Shown one piece after another: positions 1 through 10,767 of a DNA stretch of 64,000 nt (positions are counted from its first letter, which is position 1; each line of letters starts with the position of its first letter). The translations under genes were made by a program, and so were the position numbers. The stretch lies in contig CM061070.1 of assembly GCA_030762895.1 (NCBI GenBank), positions 31,523,652-31,587,651 of the forward strand, in the 5' to 3' direction. The DNA is from Sophora flavescens. Its lineage: Eukaryota > Streptophyta > Magnoliopsida > Fabales > Fabaceae. Under the pieces are notes generated by a model. It ran no database searches and was not told where the DNA came from. It saw only the letters and a program-made list of their open reading frames with translations.

Positions 1-140
1 CTGGTTCGTCCCCGATGGTGCCGCTCTCTTCTTCGGAGGAGTCTCCTCATCTCATCCATTCCACGAGCGAGCTCGCCCATCCCTGTTTGCAGATTCTCGA
101 CCCCACGCTCCAAATGGTCCACTCGGTTGTCCATCCCCAT
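1..140 (-). pseudogene. N-terminal gag fragment of a Ty3-type retrotransposon, cut by the window edge
   Basis: Reading leftward from an ATG at 140, the frame stays open for 46 codons to the window edge. It encodes a charged heptad-like stretch (MDNRVDHLERGVENL, then RRLLRRRER), the coiled-coil start common in plant Ty3/gypsy Gag. It lies directly inside the primer binding site and LTR at 173-623, which fixes its identity as the start of an internal domain. The rest of the element is left of the window, so whether the polyprotein is intact is unknown. Seen: open frame and position. Inferred: Gag identity. Confidence 0.6.
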
Positions 141-172
141 TCACGTGTTAACCATCAGCTCCAGGAAAGTGA

Positions 173-185
173 GCTTTGATACCAA
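173..185 (-). other. Primer binding site (initiator tRNA-Met type)
   Basis: The minus strand reads TTGGTATCAAAGC next to the LTR edge at 187. This is the usual plant tRNA-iMet primer site (TGGTATCAGAGC) with one change, and it shows that the element's internal domain lies to the left. Confidence 0.75.
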
Positions 186-186
186 T

Positions 187-623
187 TGATGGGTACCAAT
201 GGGTAAAAGAAGGAAAACAGAGAAGAACTGTAGTATGATTTGTATAACCCTACCCGTATCAAGGTGATACTGAGTTGGGAAGAAGAAAGAAAGACATAAA
301 TTACAGATAAGAGGCAATTCGAGAGTGCCTTGCTCTCCTAGGGTTCCCAAGTTCAATCCCAGTCTGAACCTTCTCTTACCCTCCTCTCCTAGTTATATTG
401 CTCACTTCATCTAACAGAATACACACATTTCCCACCTCATCTAACAGAATTCACACCTCACACACCCATTCCACACTGCTGCTATCATTAGGCAGCAGTT
501 TGTTACAAATCTCCTCTCTCCTAGGAATAATCTGGTGCTTTGCACCTTTGGAGCCACTTAGTGGGCCTCCATTTTCCCCTCTCATAAACTAAAGTCGTTT
601 TGGGCCTCCTTATGTCCGCATCA
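187..623 (-). repeat. 5' LTR of a minus-strand Ty3-type retrotransposon
   Basis: The minus strand runs from TGATGCGGACATAAGGAGG to ACCCATCA, giving terminal TG..CA dinucleotides and a length of 437 bp. The primer site follows at once. It contains a partly repeated segment, TCTAACAGAATNCACAC, at about 409-455. The partner LTR is outside the window, so no divergence can be read. The outer boundary at 623 rests on the TGATG/CATCA terminal inverted repeat only. Confidence 0.7.
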
Positions 624-809
624 CACTGTTTACTTTTCCTGTACAAATCTTTAAAAACAAGAAAAAAATGAAAACAAGATAGCAGTTTTGTAATTATTTT
701 TGAAAATAGAAAATGAAAACATGAATATGGAAACAAAGCAAAAAAAAACCTTAATTTTCAGAGATGAAAATGGAGGAAGTTATCTATATTTCTGACTGAA
801 ACAAATAAT

Positions 810-1169
810 TGTTAGGCCTTAGCTAAAAGATAGTTAGTTGTTATAAGTCAGTTAAGGGGGTCAAACTTGTAGCAAACTTTTAGTTGTTAGCGGAGTTAGT
901 TTGGGTGTGTTAGTAGTTGTTAATAGGAGGGACGTAACCCCTGTAAATAGGTCCTCTAATGATTAAGAGATGCAGCTATTGAATATTGTGTTTTGATTGG
1001 GTATTCCTAGTGTGAAAGGAGAGTGCTCCTTTGGGGTATACCTTGTTCTCTGTGTCTGTTTACATTTTTCCATCAAGAAAGAAGCATTTTTAGTCTTTTC
1101 GTCTCTGTTTCTGCTGTTAATGTGCTGTTGTTAGGATCTTATTCTTTCTGAAAAACAAGATTCCTAACA
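810..1169 (+). mobile_element. Solo LTR, 360 bp, with target duplication
   Basis: It begins TGTTAGGCC and ends TTCCTAACA, a 7-bp terminal inverted repeat. Identical 5-bp flanks ATAAT (805-809 and 1170-1174) show a complete insertion whose internal domain has been lost by LTR-LTR recombination. It sits just upstream of the first recognisable aminopeptidase exon, probably in an intron. Family is not certain; size and ends fit a short Copia LTR. Plus orientation is inferred from a downstream terminator-like part and is weak. Confidence 0.85.
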
Positions 1170-2289
1170 ATAATGGTCTACTTTTTTTCATTATTACTTA
1201 TTAGTTTATGTCTCATTCCCCTCTTCCACCGAGATAAAAGGGAAGTGATTGTCATGCATAACTGCACCAAGCAATCTTTTGGCATAATTTACTCCTGATT
1301 GGCATATTTTCAGGTAGAAATACACCATGCACGCTCGGTTATTGAAGTTTTTGATGCTGTTAGCTATGATATAGGATATACTGTAATAAGAATGTTGCAG
1401 GGTTATCTGGGGGATGTTGTATTTCAGATGACAACTGATAAAGCTGTGTTTTTAAGACCTGAATTATTCTAGTGGAGTTATGTCTCTACATGCAGAAGAC
1501 TACTTGTGCTTTCTTCCTTTTTGTGTTAGTTGGATATTGAACTTATAATTGAACCTGTCATTATTTGTCTGAATTTAGACTTGCATACCTTCTATAAGCA
1601 CACTGCAATTTTTGCATAACATGAGTAGACTCTCACGAACAACCAATGAACATATGGTACTTTCTGTAATATTTTTATTTCTTTGTATGCACCTTTACTT
1701 TGTTCTGTGTTAAAATGACAAGCTATCTTTATAACATTTAAGAAGTCAAACTTATCAGATTACCTCCTGAACTATATATGATGTTCATCTATAAAAGTTT
1801 TCTATACTGCTTGTTAATTTTTTCCCCAAAATACCCATTGTACTAAATTGAGCCACCATTTTGAAGAACCAATGTATTTTGTCTGCAAAATGTTTTTAGT
1901 CTGTGTGTGCCTTAAACCTTGTTTATGTTTGAAATGAAAATAACACTTCTAGTAGTTTTCTTGTAACTAGATTGACATCATGAATATAGTATTCTAATAA
2001 CCATGTCTATGGAAGGGAGTCGAAGGTTAGTGTTTCCAGCTGCCATTTTTGCTAGTTAGTAGTTTGTAGCTGTTACCAAGTGGCGTCGAATTGAAGTTTT
2101 TAAAACATTTTGCAAACTTTTAGCAAACAGGATCAAATGATCAATTTTTCTTGAAGCTGAAGTTGACCAAGATGAATTGAATAGGGTAGAAGATGGGATA
2201 GACGTTCAAATATGCTTTTCAAATGAAATAGCAGAGAGATCAAGATCTGCACAATTTAAGCAAGTTAATAGAGATGAGGAGAAGAGTCT

Positions 2290-3540
2290 GTGTTAGTGTA
2301 TTAATATACTTGCTGTAAGCTTGATGTAAACCACCCTTAGTTTATAAGGGGGTGTGTTAGAGTGTAATGAGCTTATGTGTTTCTGAGTGCAGCTGATTAG
2401 TAGCACCTGCTGACCTCAGCTTCTTGGTAGTCTGTTAGAACTGATTCTCAAGTTCTAGAATACTCCTATATTCTGTACAAGCTACTATAAGTAGCATGGA
2501 TGTAACTATCCACTCTATTGAGAATTACAGAATCACAAATAAAGATTCAGATCTACTCTCTCTCTCTTCTCTCTCGATTTCTCTCTCAGCTATCAGTCTG
2601 TAAACCAAGTTTTATACTGGTTCACACGCACCTTGTGACCTACGTTCAGTCCCCCAAGCAATCTACACAATCCATGCTTTCAGTAGGTGCTTGTGACCTT
2701 TACAATTTTGATGACTCTTGACCTCTTGGGATACTCACCCTTTGTGCACAAAAGCCTCAGCAACCTTCAAGGGATACCTCAACCTTTACAACTTGAGGGA
2801 TACCTCACCCTCTTTACAATGTAGATTAAACAAATTGGAGCTCTATGATATTCGAAGAATAGGAAATATAGGCAACAAAACAAAGTAAGATTGATAAAAG
2901 GATTAAACCACAAATTTAATGCTCAAAAGATATGTTTTCATATGTTGTTCTATGTGAGTAAATGTCCTAAGGCTTGTATTTATAAACTCAGAGAAAACTA
3001 GCCATTTGGGGCTGTTAGGTATAACATTAAATATGCTCTGATATAGTTGTTTTGACAGTTGGACTCGAAATTAACGATTATCGTTTTACCATAATCGATT
3101 ATCATGTCTCACAATCGACTATGAACACAGTAATCCATTATTATATTTTTTTTATAATCGATTATTGAGATCCTGTTTGAAATGAAATAACTTATTAGCA
3201 CAAACAAAAGCTATTAAATTGATTATACTAATGTGATAATTGATTAATAAGACTTATAAATGAATTTTAAATGTGTAACTGCTGCTAATCGATTAAGCAC
3301 AACTTCTGATAGATTCTGCTCATTGAAAACATGGTTTTTGCATGGATAAAACATAGAAAACTGTTTAAAGATCTAAATAGATTAAAAAACGATTTTGAGC
3401 CTTATTTACCATGTTCCTATCCTATCTTACATAAATTTCTAAGACCTTAAAAAGAGATTAACCTTGAGCTTCCTACTTGGTCTTTAAACTTGCTCATCAT
3501 CAAAACATATTAAGCATTTCGTCCATCATCAAAACATCTT
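2290..3540 (-). repeat. Decayed LTR sequence inside a pseudogene intron, partly SIRE-like
   Basis: This intron part is retroelement-derived. At 2340-2360 a purine tract (AAGGGGGTG) precedes TGTTAGAGTG, as at a Copia 3' LTR start. From about 2600 the layout resembles the SIRE-type LTR at 46043-47628 read in the same direction: a TGGTTCAC word, ACGTTCAGTCC, then short lines on GATACCTCA. The minus strand has TTTATAAATAC as a possible TATA box near 2985. The 3060-3300 part holds repeated AATCGATTAT-like words. No clean ends or target duplication were found, so boundaries are approximate. Confidence 0.4.
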
Positions 3541-4320
3541 GAAACATGCATTTACTATAACTTCTAAAAGTTGTAATTGTACCACGCATGCAACTTGTAA
3601 CTGGACACTGGTGATATTCATGAATTTCTATGGGGTTATCTTTCTCAATTCAATATTTTATTTTCAACAGAAAACATTAAGCACATATATAAGAAGATAT
3701 CAATCCCAAAATGCAAGGACAGAAGATCTGTGGGATGTTCTTTCTGAGGTATCTGGTGTGCCTGTCAACACAATGATGAACACTTGGACAAAGCAGTCAG
3801 GATATCCAGTCATTTATGTTGAACTAAAAGATCATATTTTAGAATTCAAACAGGTAGGTATAGTGGAGTTGCAATCAAAACTAGCATACATAGCTTTTTT
3901 TACTTTCACCCGAACATAGCTGCTATTGGAGACTGTGATGTAGCATCTGAATTTGCAGTCACAATTCCTTTTATCTGGTCTGCATACTGATGGACAATGG
4001 ATTGTCCCCATAACCTTGTGTATTGGTTCATATGAAAGAAAGACAAATTTTTTTCTATAGAAAGTTAGAAAACTACATACAGCATTTTTTCTAGACATGT
4101 AATATTTAAGAGCATATGATGCAGGTGTAATAAGTTAGTACTGCATGGTTGTAAAAGAAAATGAGAGACTTAAGAACACAAGAATGTTTGGCATGAAGTT
4201 GTTAAGAAAATTTGACTTGCTTTAATGTTTCTTTTATCAAATTATTAGTTACAGGTAAAATTGTCTGTTTGGTGAATTCAGATACCTGTTTTTTATAGGC
4301 AGTGTTGGTTGTTTCAGCTA

Positions 4321-4561
4321 ATTTTTGTTTTTGTTTTTTTTATAAGCTAAAAGTATATTGATAGAGGGTACAAGGGGTACTCTAACCCATATACAAAGGG
4401 AACAAGGAGAAAGCTAAACAATGTAAATGAAATACTGATACAATTTTTCCAACCGTATTGACTTTACATCGACCAGTCCCCCCAAGCACCCAAAAACCAA
4501 CCACCATAAACTTGAAGACATACATATATTTCAAAAGATATAAGAGCCCCAAAAATAAACT
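4321..4561 (-). mobile_element. 5'-truncated LINE (or LINE-like retroposon) with 13-bp target duplication
   Basis: Thirteen identical bases, GTTGTTTCAGCTA, flank the insert (4308-4320 and 4562-4574). The insert starts on the plus strand with a T-rich tract (ATTTTTGTTTTTG..), which is a 3' A-rich tail on the minus strand, and the adjoining text resembles plant L1-type 3'UTRs. Length is 241 bp, so almost the whole element is missing. It lies where a missing exon of the aminopeptidase would be expected, so it may have helped inactivate the gene. Confidence 0.7.
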
Positions 4562-6804
4562 GTTGTTTCAGCTAGTAATGTGTATCTGCTGTATACTATT
4601 CCTCTTCATCTTAAGAGGAAGTGACTGCTCATATAAATCCCTTTTAACTTTACAGGCGTTTTGGATGATGGAAATGCTCTTTACCAGGCCTGTGAACAGT
4701 CACTGTCATCTTTGCTTATGTTGATAGATGTTTACATAAATGAGTTTGATTATATTATTGTATCAAAACTGATCAAGGTGAGTATAACTTCACTATTCGA
4801 CCTTTTCTGATAACTTCAGCATTTATTCATGGGAACATGTTTTCAGAATTCATTTATATGGCAGGTTTGTAATAATGTTATGAAAATCTCCCTTAATGCC
4901 ATCCAAGATTCAGTAAATATGCTGAAGCAATATTTTATCAGCCTTCTCATGTATTCTGCAGAGTAAGGACTAAACTTTACAATTTTAGTAGGGCTGCAGA
5001 CTTCTTCACACAAAATAATGCACCTTAATGGTTTTACTTTTTCTTTGAGTGAATATTTACATTGATTGTGAAATTCTTTCAGGTTTAGTGCATATAGATG
5101 CTTTGTGTCCATAAAAATTGTGCATTTGTGGAATCAATATTAGTCTAAATGATAATATATCTCAAATTGGAGAATTTCATCTGCATCCAACTTGATATCA
5201 TGTATATTCAATAATTTTATAATATAATATATCTTCCATAGAATCCATATCTTGTAAATGACATACTAGCTTACTGTTTGTGCAGACAGTTAGGTTGGGA
5301 TTCTATATCTGGAGAAGACCATTCTATTACACTCTTGAGGGGAGAAGTTCTTCAGGCACTGGCTACCTTTGATCATGATAAAACTCAGGAAGAAGCATTA
5401 CGGCGCTTTCGGACATCCTTGGATGACAAACATACTTCTCTGCTTCCAGCCAATACTAGAAGGGTAACATCAAACTTGTTGTCAAGATTACTGTGTCATT
5501 GCTTTTATTCTACTTATTTTTGACATATAGATTTACAAATTCTTTTCAGGCTGCTTAATAGGACTGAAAATAGGACTGGATTGGAGTCCCTTCTGAGTTT
5601 GTAAAGGAGTACTGATGTATTGCAAGAAAGGGAAATAATATTGCGTATGACACTCGCATTTAAACTGAATGCAACCTGTCCCATTATCTCCATTTCATTA
5701 GCTAAGTTAACCATATATGTTAGTTTTGAACTCATGCAGGTTGTATTGCATCAAGTGCAGACCCAAATGTAGTTCTAGAGGTTCCGAATCTTTTGTTGTC
5801 TGACGAGGTATTATAATTTTCTGAAGCAATTCCTGGTTACAAGCAGCTGAAATTCTTTCCTGTTTAACCTTCGTTTATCTAAATTCCTTTTAGATTCCAG
5901 ATCAAGATATTGTTTATGTACTCGCCGGAATAAGCTTAGAAGGCAGTGAAATTGCATGGAGATGGTTGAAGGTATGAGCAACTTCTAAAATACCACAAGA
6001 CTTTTTGTTACTTGTAAAAAGTCTTTGATTGAATACCATTACATTTGGACACCCTCTTTATAAAATCGTAGTAGTCCTAATTGAATACAACAACACTTTT
6101 TTATGACAAAACAATCTTTTAGAATCTTTTAGAATCTCAATCCAATACCCTCCCCTAAGTAACAGCAATAAGCATGTAATATTTAGCTTCTAATATCTTT
6201 GGAACAAGAGTTTGGACAGCAGTTCTGAGATTCATTTGAAACCTGTGGATGTCTATTTTGATTTGATGGACTCTTTCTGGTTTGATGCCAAACGCAGGTC
6301 AATTGGGAAAGAATCTTGGCCAAGTATGGTGCTGGACTTTTACTCACCAATTTCATAAGCCAAATCGACCCACTGGTAAGCAAATATCTATCAAATGTTG
6401 CTTCTAATGAATTGGCTAAGTCAGCCACTACAATTTAACTGTTCTTATGAGATTTGTTGCAGCCTGTAATTTTTTGTGGCTGTTTACTTTCATATCTTTA
6501 ATTACAAAGCATGTGAGAAGATTGTAGTATATGATGCCAAATCCAATGTAATGAGATATGACAGTATGTGTAAGCCTTCAAAATTGAAACCTCTCATTCC
6601 TTGAATTTCATGTTCTGGCAGGTTAACAGCAATGAGAAAGCAGCTGAGATAGAAGCATTTTTTGCCAGTCACATGAACCCTTCCATTGTTATGAATTCGA
6701 AGTTGAGCATTGAGCAAATCCGTATTAAAGCAAGGTGGATTCAGAGTGTATGGCAAGAGCACTCTCTGCCAGACTTCATCAAACAATTAGCTCAGAGGAA
6801 ATGA

Positions 6805-7481
6805 TAGCTTTGACAGCATTTTCCTCTTAGTAAATCTTTAACACAAATAGTTCCCAATAAGCTGTCTGTTAACTCTGTTTTGCCTCTAGTACATTCATAA
6901 TTTCATTTCTATACATGGAGTTATAAAACAGTAAGTAATCTATGTCTCGTAAAACTTAAAAGTTCGTATCATCCTCATTTGATTGAACATTAAAGTAAGT
7001 ACTTACATGCTTGTTTGTTATATTTATGAAATCCCAAGTCTATTGACGGGATATTTGCAAGAAATTCCTAGTTATCTCTGTAAAGCAACATTCTTTTCAG
7101 TTACATTCATCCAAGACATGCAATTATGAATACTAATATAGTGAGTTACAAATTGAAATATTAAATTGACCATTGATCACTCAAACAATGTACCATAGCC
7201 TGGAATACAACGCAGAATTTTACAGTCACAACATCCAAACTGGCCATTTCAAACGCACAAGCATAACCAAAAAAAGAAGAAAGAGTTGTCATTGCTAATA
7301 CAAAACTGTATGTCAGAAACTCAGAATTCTCTAGCACAACAGCTAGTCCTCCCATTCCTCCTCTATATATGAATTTCAACTCTATCTATGCATTCACTTA
7401 CAAAAAATTATATTAAAATAAAAAACAAAAGAATACAAAAACAAATCAATCTCATATCAAAACATGAGCGATGATAACAAA
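6805..7481. other. Intergenic spacer, nothing recognised
   Basis: Between the pseudogene stop and the MITE there is AT-rich sequence with no credible coding frame. Its right part probably holds the downstream region of the minus-strand DUF761 gene, but no clear polyadenylation signal was identified. Confidence 0.5.
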
Positions 7482-7639
7482 ACACTCTTTATCACATTTT
7501 TTCCAATACTCTTTATTATTGGATGAAATTCATGTCCGACCCATTGAATAGAGAGTGGGCCTCTGTGATCAAACGGGACCCTCATGAAATCCATCCAATA
7601 ATAGAAAGTGTGTTGAATAGAGTATTTTAAAGAGTGTGG
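7482..7639. mobile_element. MITE with about 55-bp terminal inverted repeats
   Basis: The left arm (ACACTCTTTATCAC..TTATTATTGGATG..CATG) is the imperfect reverse complement of the right arm (CATGAAATCCATCCAATAATAG..AAAGAGTGTG). About 50 bp of unique sequence separates them. It is non-coding and sits 50 bp beyond the stop codon of the DUF761 gene, so it may lie in that gene's 3'UTR. A target duplication was not identified. Confidence 0.65.
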
Positions 7640-7689
7640 TGCTAGCATCTGCATTTCTCACCAAAATATATACCAATCAACTTTGTAAC

Positions 7690-9273
7690 TTAATTACTTG
7701 ATCTAGTTTCTTCAATGGCTTGTGTGTTTGGTGAAGAAAGGCCTAGATTAGACCTTCCTATCCCATGCTTCTCCTTGATGGAGTTCATCTTCTCCAACCT
7801 CAAACCAGCTCTAAACCTTTCAATAAAGGTGTTAGCTTTGGTATCAACATCAGGGCTGGGAGGACAAAAAGGTTCCAAAGGGCTATTGCACTTGCTTCCT
7901 TCCTCTTCCTCTTGTTGACTAATTGGTGACTCCACAAATTCTTCATCTAAATCAGGAGACACACTCCTTGAAGAACTCCCAATGCTATCTATCCTAACAA
8001 AGTCACCATGCACCCGAAACTTCCACGCCGGTAACTTAAACGGTGGTGGCGGGGGTGGCGGCGGTATAGGGATCAATGGTGACTCATTACCAGTGATCGT
8101 AACTTTATCTTCCAATGCATAAGAACGCTCTCTTTTGTTTGATATGTGTTTTTTGTGTTTCTCTTCCTTGGAAAAGAACAAGTTGTGGAAAACTGAAGGT
8201 GGCGGTGGTGGCGGCGGCGGAGGATGCGGCGGTGCTGATGGCGGTGGTTGTGAAGAATGAGAAGATGGTTGAGAATTTAGAATGGTGTCGAAATTTTCGA
8301 TGCTTCTTTGTCTTTGTTTCTTCTTCTTCCCTCTCAATGATGTCAAAAACTCTTTCGTTGCGATTCCTCTTTTTTTCTTATCAAGCACCAGCTTCCTCTC
8401 CGGCGGCGGCGGCGGTGGAGGTGGCGGCGGAGGCGGTGTTGAAGGTTGCAGCTGTAAATTCTCGGCATTCAAATCGTTACTTTCCGGTTTCTGGATCGTT
8501 TCCGATTGATATGTTCGCTTGGCATTTCTTCGAACAGGTTTTCGTGAAGGCGGCGGCGACGGCGGAGGAGGCGGTGTTGCAGGTTGCTGTTGTGAATTTT
8601 CAGCACTCAAATCGTTATTTTCCAGTTTATCAATCGGAGGTCGTCGCTTGGCATTTCTTCGAACAGCTTTTCGAGAAGGCGGTGGTGGCGTCGGAGTCGG
8701 TGAAAGCTGCGGCGGCGCAGTGGCAGCTTCAATAGAAGTAACCGTTGCTATGGTCTCGACATCCAGTTCTTCTTCTTCGGCCTCCGGTCTCGGCCGCTGA
8801 TAACGGAGGAGGTGAGTATCGTCGTAAAATCGCCATCGTTCATCGGCGGCGATCCACGGAGACTCTAGCCGGAGATCGGGGTAGGAGTTGAAACTCCTCA
8901 ACCTGTTAAACGGTGCGTTTGATGAGAAGCTGCTTCTTCCGTCTTGGTAGTAGGAACGCGGGGTTTGGGTTTCAGTTTCGGTAGAGTTGTTATTTTTGCT
9001 GAGAAAGCCGCAAACGATGGCAAAGAGAACGAGAACGAGGTTGAGGGAATCCCAGCTTTTTTTAACGGATTGGGGTTTGAAGATGTTGGAAGTGAAAGAG
9101 TGCAACGTGGGCACTACGATGAAGATGAATGCGAGTGCTGTGACGAGGAGCAAGATGATGAGGGAGGTGGAGGTGACGATCAGAGAGTAAGAGCGGCGGA
9201 GATGGCGGCGGTGGGGACGGTGGGTTTGAAGCCAGAAAGGTGATGTTGGCAACATGCCTTCCTCTTCTTCCAT
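7690..9273 (-). CDS. DUF761-type proline-rich membrane protein (DUF4408-like N terminus)
   Basis: Single-exon gene of 527 codons from ATG at 9273 to TAA at 7690. Two hydrophobic segments lie near the N terminus (about residues 31-55 and 77-91), as in the DUF4408 region of this plant family. The middle (about 180-420) has four proline runs of up to 13 residues between basic blocks (RKAVRRNAKR, RKPVRRNAKR), so it is extensin- or formin-FH1-like in composition. The C terminus has the DUF761 signature at about 476-502 (VDTKANTFIERFRAGLRLEK). Molecular function is unknown; a membrane-anchored protein with a disordered, possibly SH3/WW/profilin-binding stretch is an inference. No stops or frameshifts are seen, so it looks functional. 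Glycine-rich frames on the other strand are shadows of the proline codons. Confidence 0.88.
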   Translation of the reverse strand: MEEEEGMLPTSPFWLQTHRPHRRHLRRSYSLIVTSTSLIILLLVTALAFIFIVVPTLHSFTSNIFKPQSVKKSWDSLNLVLVLFAIVCGFLSKNNNSTETETQTPRSYYQDGRSSFSSNAPFNRLRSFNSYPDLRLESPWIAADERWRFYDDTHLLRYQRPRPEAEEEELDVETIATVTSIEAATAPPQLSPTPTPPPPSRKAVRRNAKRRPPIDKLENNDLSAENSQQQPATPPPPPSPPPSRKPVRRNAKRTYQSETIQKPESNDLNAENLQLQPSTPPPPPPPPPPPPERKLVLDKKKRGIATKEFLTSLRGKKKKQRQRSIENFDTILNSQPSSHSSQPPPSAPPHPPPPPPPPPSVFHNLFFSKEEKHKKHISNKRERSYALEDKVTITGNESPLIPIPPPPPPPPFKLPAWKFRVHGDFVRIDSIGSSSRSVSPDLDEEFVESPISQQEEEEGSKCNSPLEPFCPPSPDVDTKANTFIERFRAGLRLEKMNSIKEKHGIGRSNLGLSSPNTQAIEETRSSN

Positions 9274-10241
9274 TGGTGTTTTGTTTTTTTTAGTATGTTG
9301 TGTGAGAGAGAGATGAGGATAGGAGGATCAATGTAAAATGAGCTCTTTTAAGGGTACTTTACTGCCGTTTTGTTTCTAATTTTCTTGTTGTTTTTTTTTT
9401 AAAAAATAATTATAAAACTGTGGCTTGGTTGATGGATTTGCATTGTTCAAATTATTATTTAACATGTAAAAGTTGATCCAAAAAAAATGTAAAAGCAATA
9501 CTAATTTAACTTTCCATGGATCCGTTGTTTTAAAAAAAAGTTTTATGGATCCTATATTATCTCACATATTTATTTTTATTTTAATTTAAAATACTAACTC
9601 ATTTTTGTATTTTAATTTTAAAACAATAAATATGCAAAACAATTCATTTCTCTCTTTTTCTCTATTTGCTTATAAAAATAATTGTCTTTATATATACTGT
9701 TTACTTCAGCTTGCTCCAACGATGCAATTCAGCAAGAATTTGCCTTGGATTCTAAGAACTATTTAATCAAACTCCAATTAGGAGTTGCTGTAGGATTTAT
9801 AATGAAGTTTTACCTATTTTGAAATATATTACATATTAAATAATGATTGACGTGATAGCGTTTACCTAAATATTTCAGTAATAATAAACATCTGTATCGA
9901 GGGAAATGTGAGGAGAGAGATGTTGAGAATGATAGGGCAGGGTTGGGAATGTGGAAACGAGTATCAATAAACAGTTGGCAATTCAGTATTGGCTGTCTTG
10001 CATGAATGACAGCCAAGGAGAGAACGGTAGTAACCCATGTGCATTTTTTAATAAAAAGCTTCTAATGAGCTTGACTTGACCCCAACCCCCCAATAGTAAG
10101 AGGGGAGAAGGTAAGGTATGGAAATCAATCATAAACCATTGGCCTGGCCTAACTTGATTGATGCCTTAAATCGTGTTATTTACCCATCAAGCTCATAATA
10201 ATATCTTCATGCATGCGGGGTATTGCCTACGACTGTTTTTT
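9274..10241. other. Upstream region of the DUF761 gene and AT-rich spacer
   Basis: The first 100 bases contain a short GA/CT-rich leader (GTGAGAGAGAGATGAGG on the plus strand at about 9302), typical of plant 5'UTRs. Beyond that the sequence is AT-rich with no coding frame or clear repeat. No TATA box could be assigned with confidence. Confidence 0.4.
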
Positions 10242-10562
10242 AGGCTTAATGTAGTTTCATCCTCTTTCACGGATAAGTGATTTTAGTCCTTATAATTTTA
10301 AAATCAAATAAATTTGACCCTACAGTTAATTTAATAAAAATAATATTAAAAAAAAATGCAAATGTGGTTTATTTGTGCGCTCTCTTTTAACGTTTTTCAG
10401 TTTTTTAGTCTTAGTTTTAGGGTGTTTTTTTCCAACTATTTAAACAAAACTAATCCTACACTAAGACCATGTCATAAAAGGACAACTCCAGTTAAGTATT
10501 GGATGATAAGTTGATAATAGGATCAGTTTTAATCGATTTTGAAATCGGAGGGACTTGATTTA
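10242..10562. mobile_element. Possible non-autonomous DNA transposon remnant with imperfect inverted ends
   Basis: The left end (TTAGTCCTTATAATTTTAAAATC.. then TTTGACCCTA) and the reverse complement of the right end (AAGTCCCTCCGATTTCAAAATC.. then ACTGATCCTA) can be aligned with many mismatches. This style, with 'TTAGTCC' words, is common in short MULE- or MITE-like legume repeats. No target duplication was found. Confidence 0.35.
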
Positions 10563-10579
10563 AGAAATTAAAACTATAT

Positions 10580-10767
10580 TTTTTTTTATCTAAATCCAGT
10601 GTATCCCAACGCTGTCAACAAAGAACTCATCATTATTCGCGGGGCGTGGCTTCCGCTGGCCAAACATTATTTTCACGTTGCCAGGAATCGAATCCAGGAA
10701 CAAACCTAGTCGACCCCTAGAGTGTTTTAGGATAGGCCTTACAACCGCTGGGCCAAGAAGCTTGGTT
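10580..10767 (-). mobile_element. Complete tRNA-derived SINE with 17-bp target duplication
   Basis: The minus strand carries an RNA polymerase III A box (TTGGCCCAGCGG, plus 10745-10756) followed by a B box (GGATTCGATTCC, plus 10684-10695). It ends in an A-rich tail seen as T8 at 10580 on the plus strand. Identical 17-bp flanks AGAAATTAAAACTATAT lie at 10563-10579 and 10768-10784. The perfect duplication and legible boxes suggest a fairly recent insertion. Length 188 bp fits plant SINEs. Confidence 0.88.

Larger units (their letters stand above)
1314..6804 (+). pseudogene. APM1: M1-family aminopeptidase (APM1-like) pseudogene, 3' half
   Basis: Eleven exon-like blocks encode the part downstream of the catalytic site of a plant puromycin-sensitive-type aminopeptidase: 1314-1427, 3671-3853, 3959-about 4070, 4656-4777, 4865-4962, 5286-5463, 5550-5644, 5740-5807, 5894-5971, 6298-6375 and 6622-6804. 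They match the end of the metallopeptidase domain (VIRMLQGYLGDVVFQ) and the ERAP1-like C-terminal domain, ending QLAQRK-stop. Most keep AG/GT splice sites and phase. Decay is clear: the donor after 1427 reads AT, there is an in-frame TAG at 4058-4060, the exon encoding the IKLNVDQTGFYRVKYD-type segment is missing between 4070 and 4656, and the block at 5550 has a deletion plus TAA at about 5600. The GAMEN and HEXXH half is not in the window. The working family clips N-terminal residues from peptides; this copy cannot make that product. Retroelements occupy its introns and its left flank. Confidence 0.88.

Noticed and set aside
1314..6804. Functional aminopeptidase gene
   Set aside because: In-frame stops, missing exon and altered donor; the catalytic half is not present.
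8115..9243. Several plus-strand frames with Gly-, Ala- and Val-rich products opposite the DUF761 gene
   Set aside because: They are antisense shadows of GC-rich proline codons; the minus frame has two domains and a normal start.
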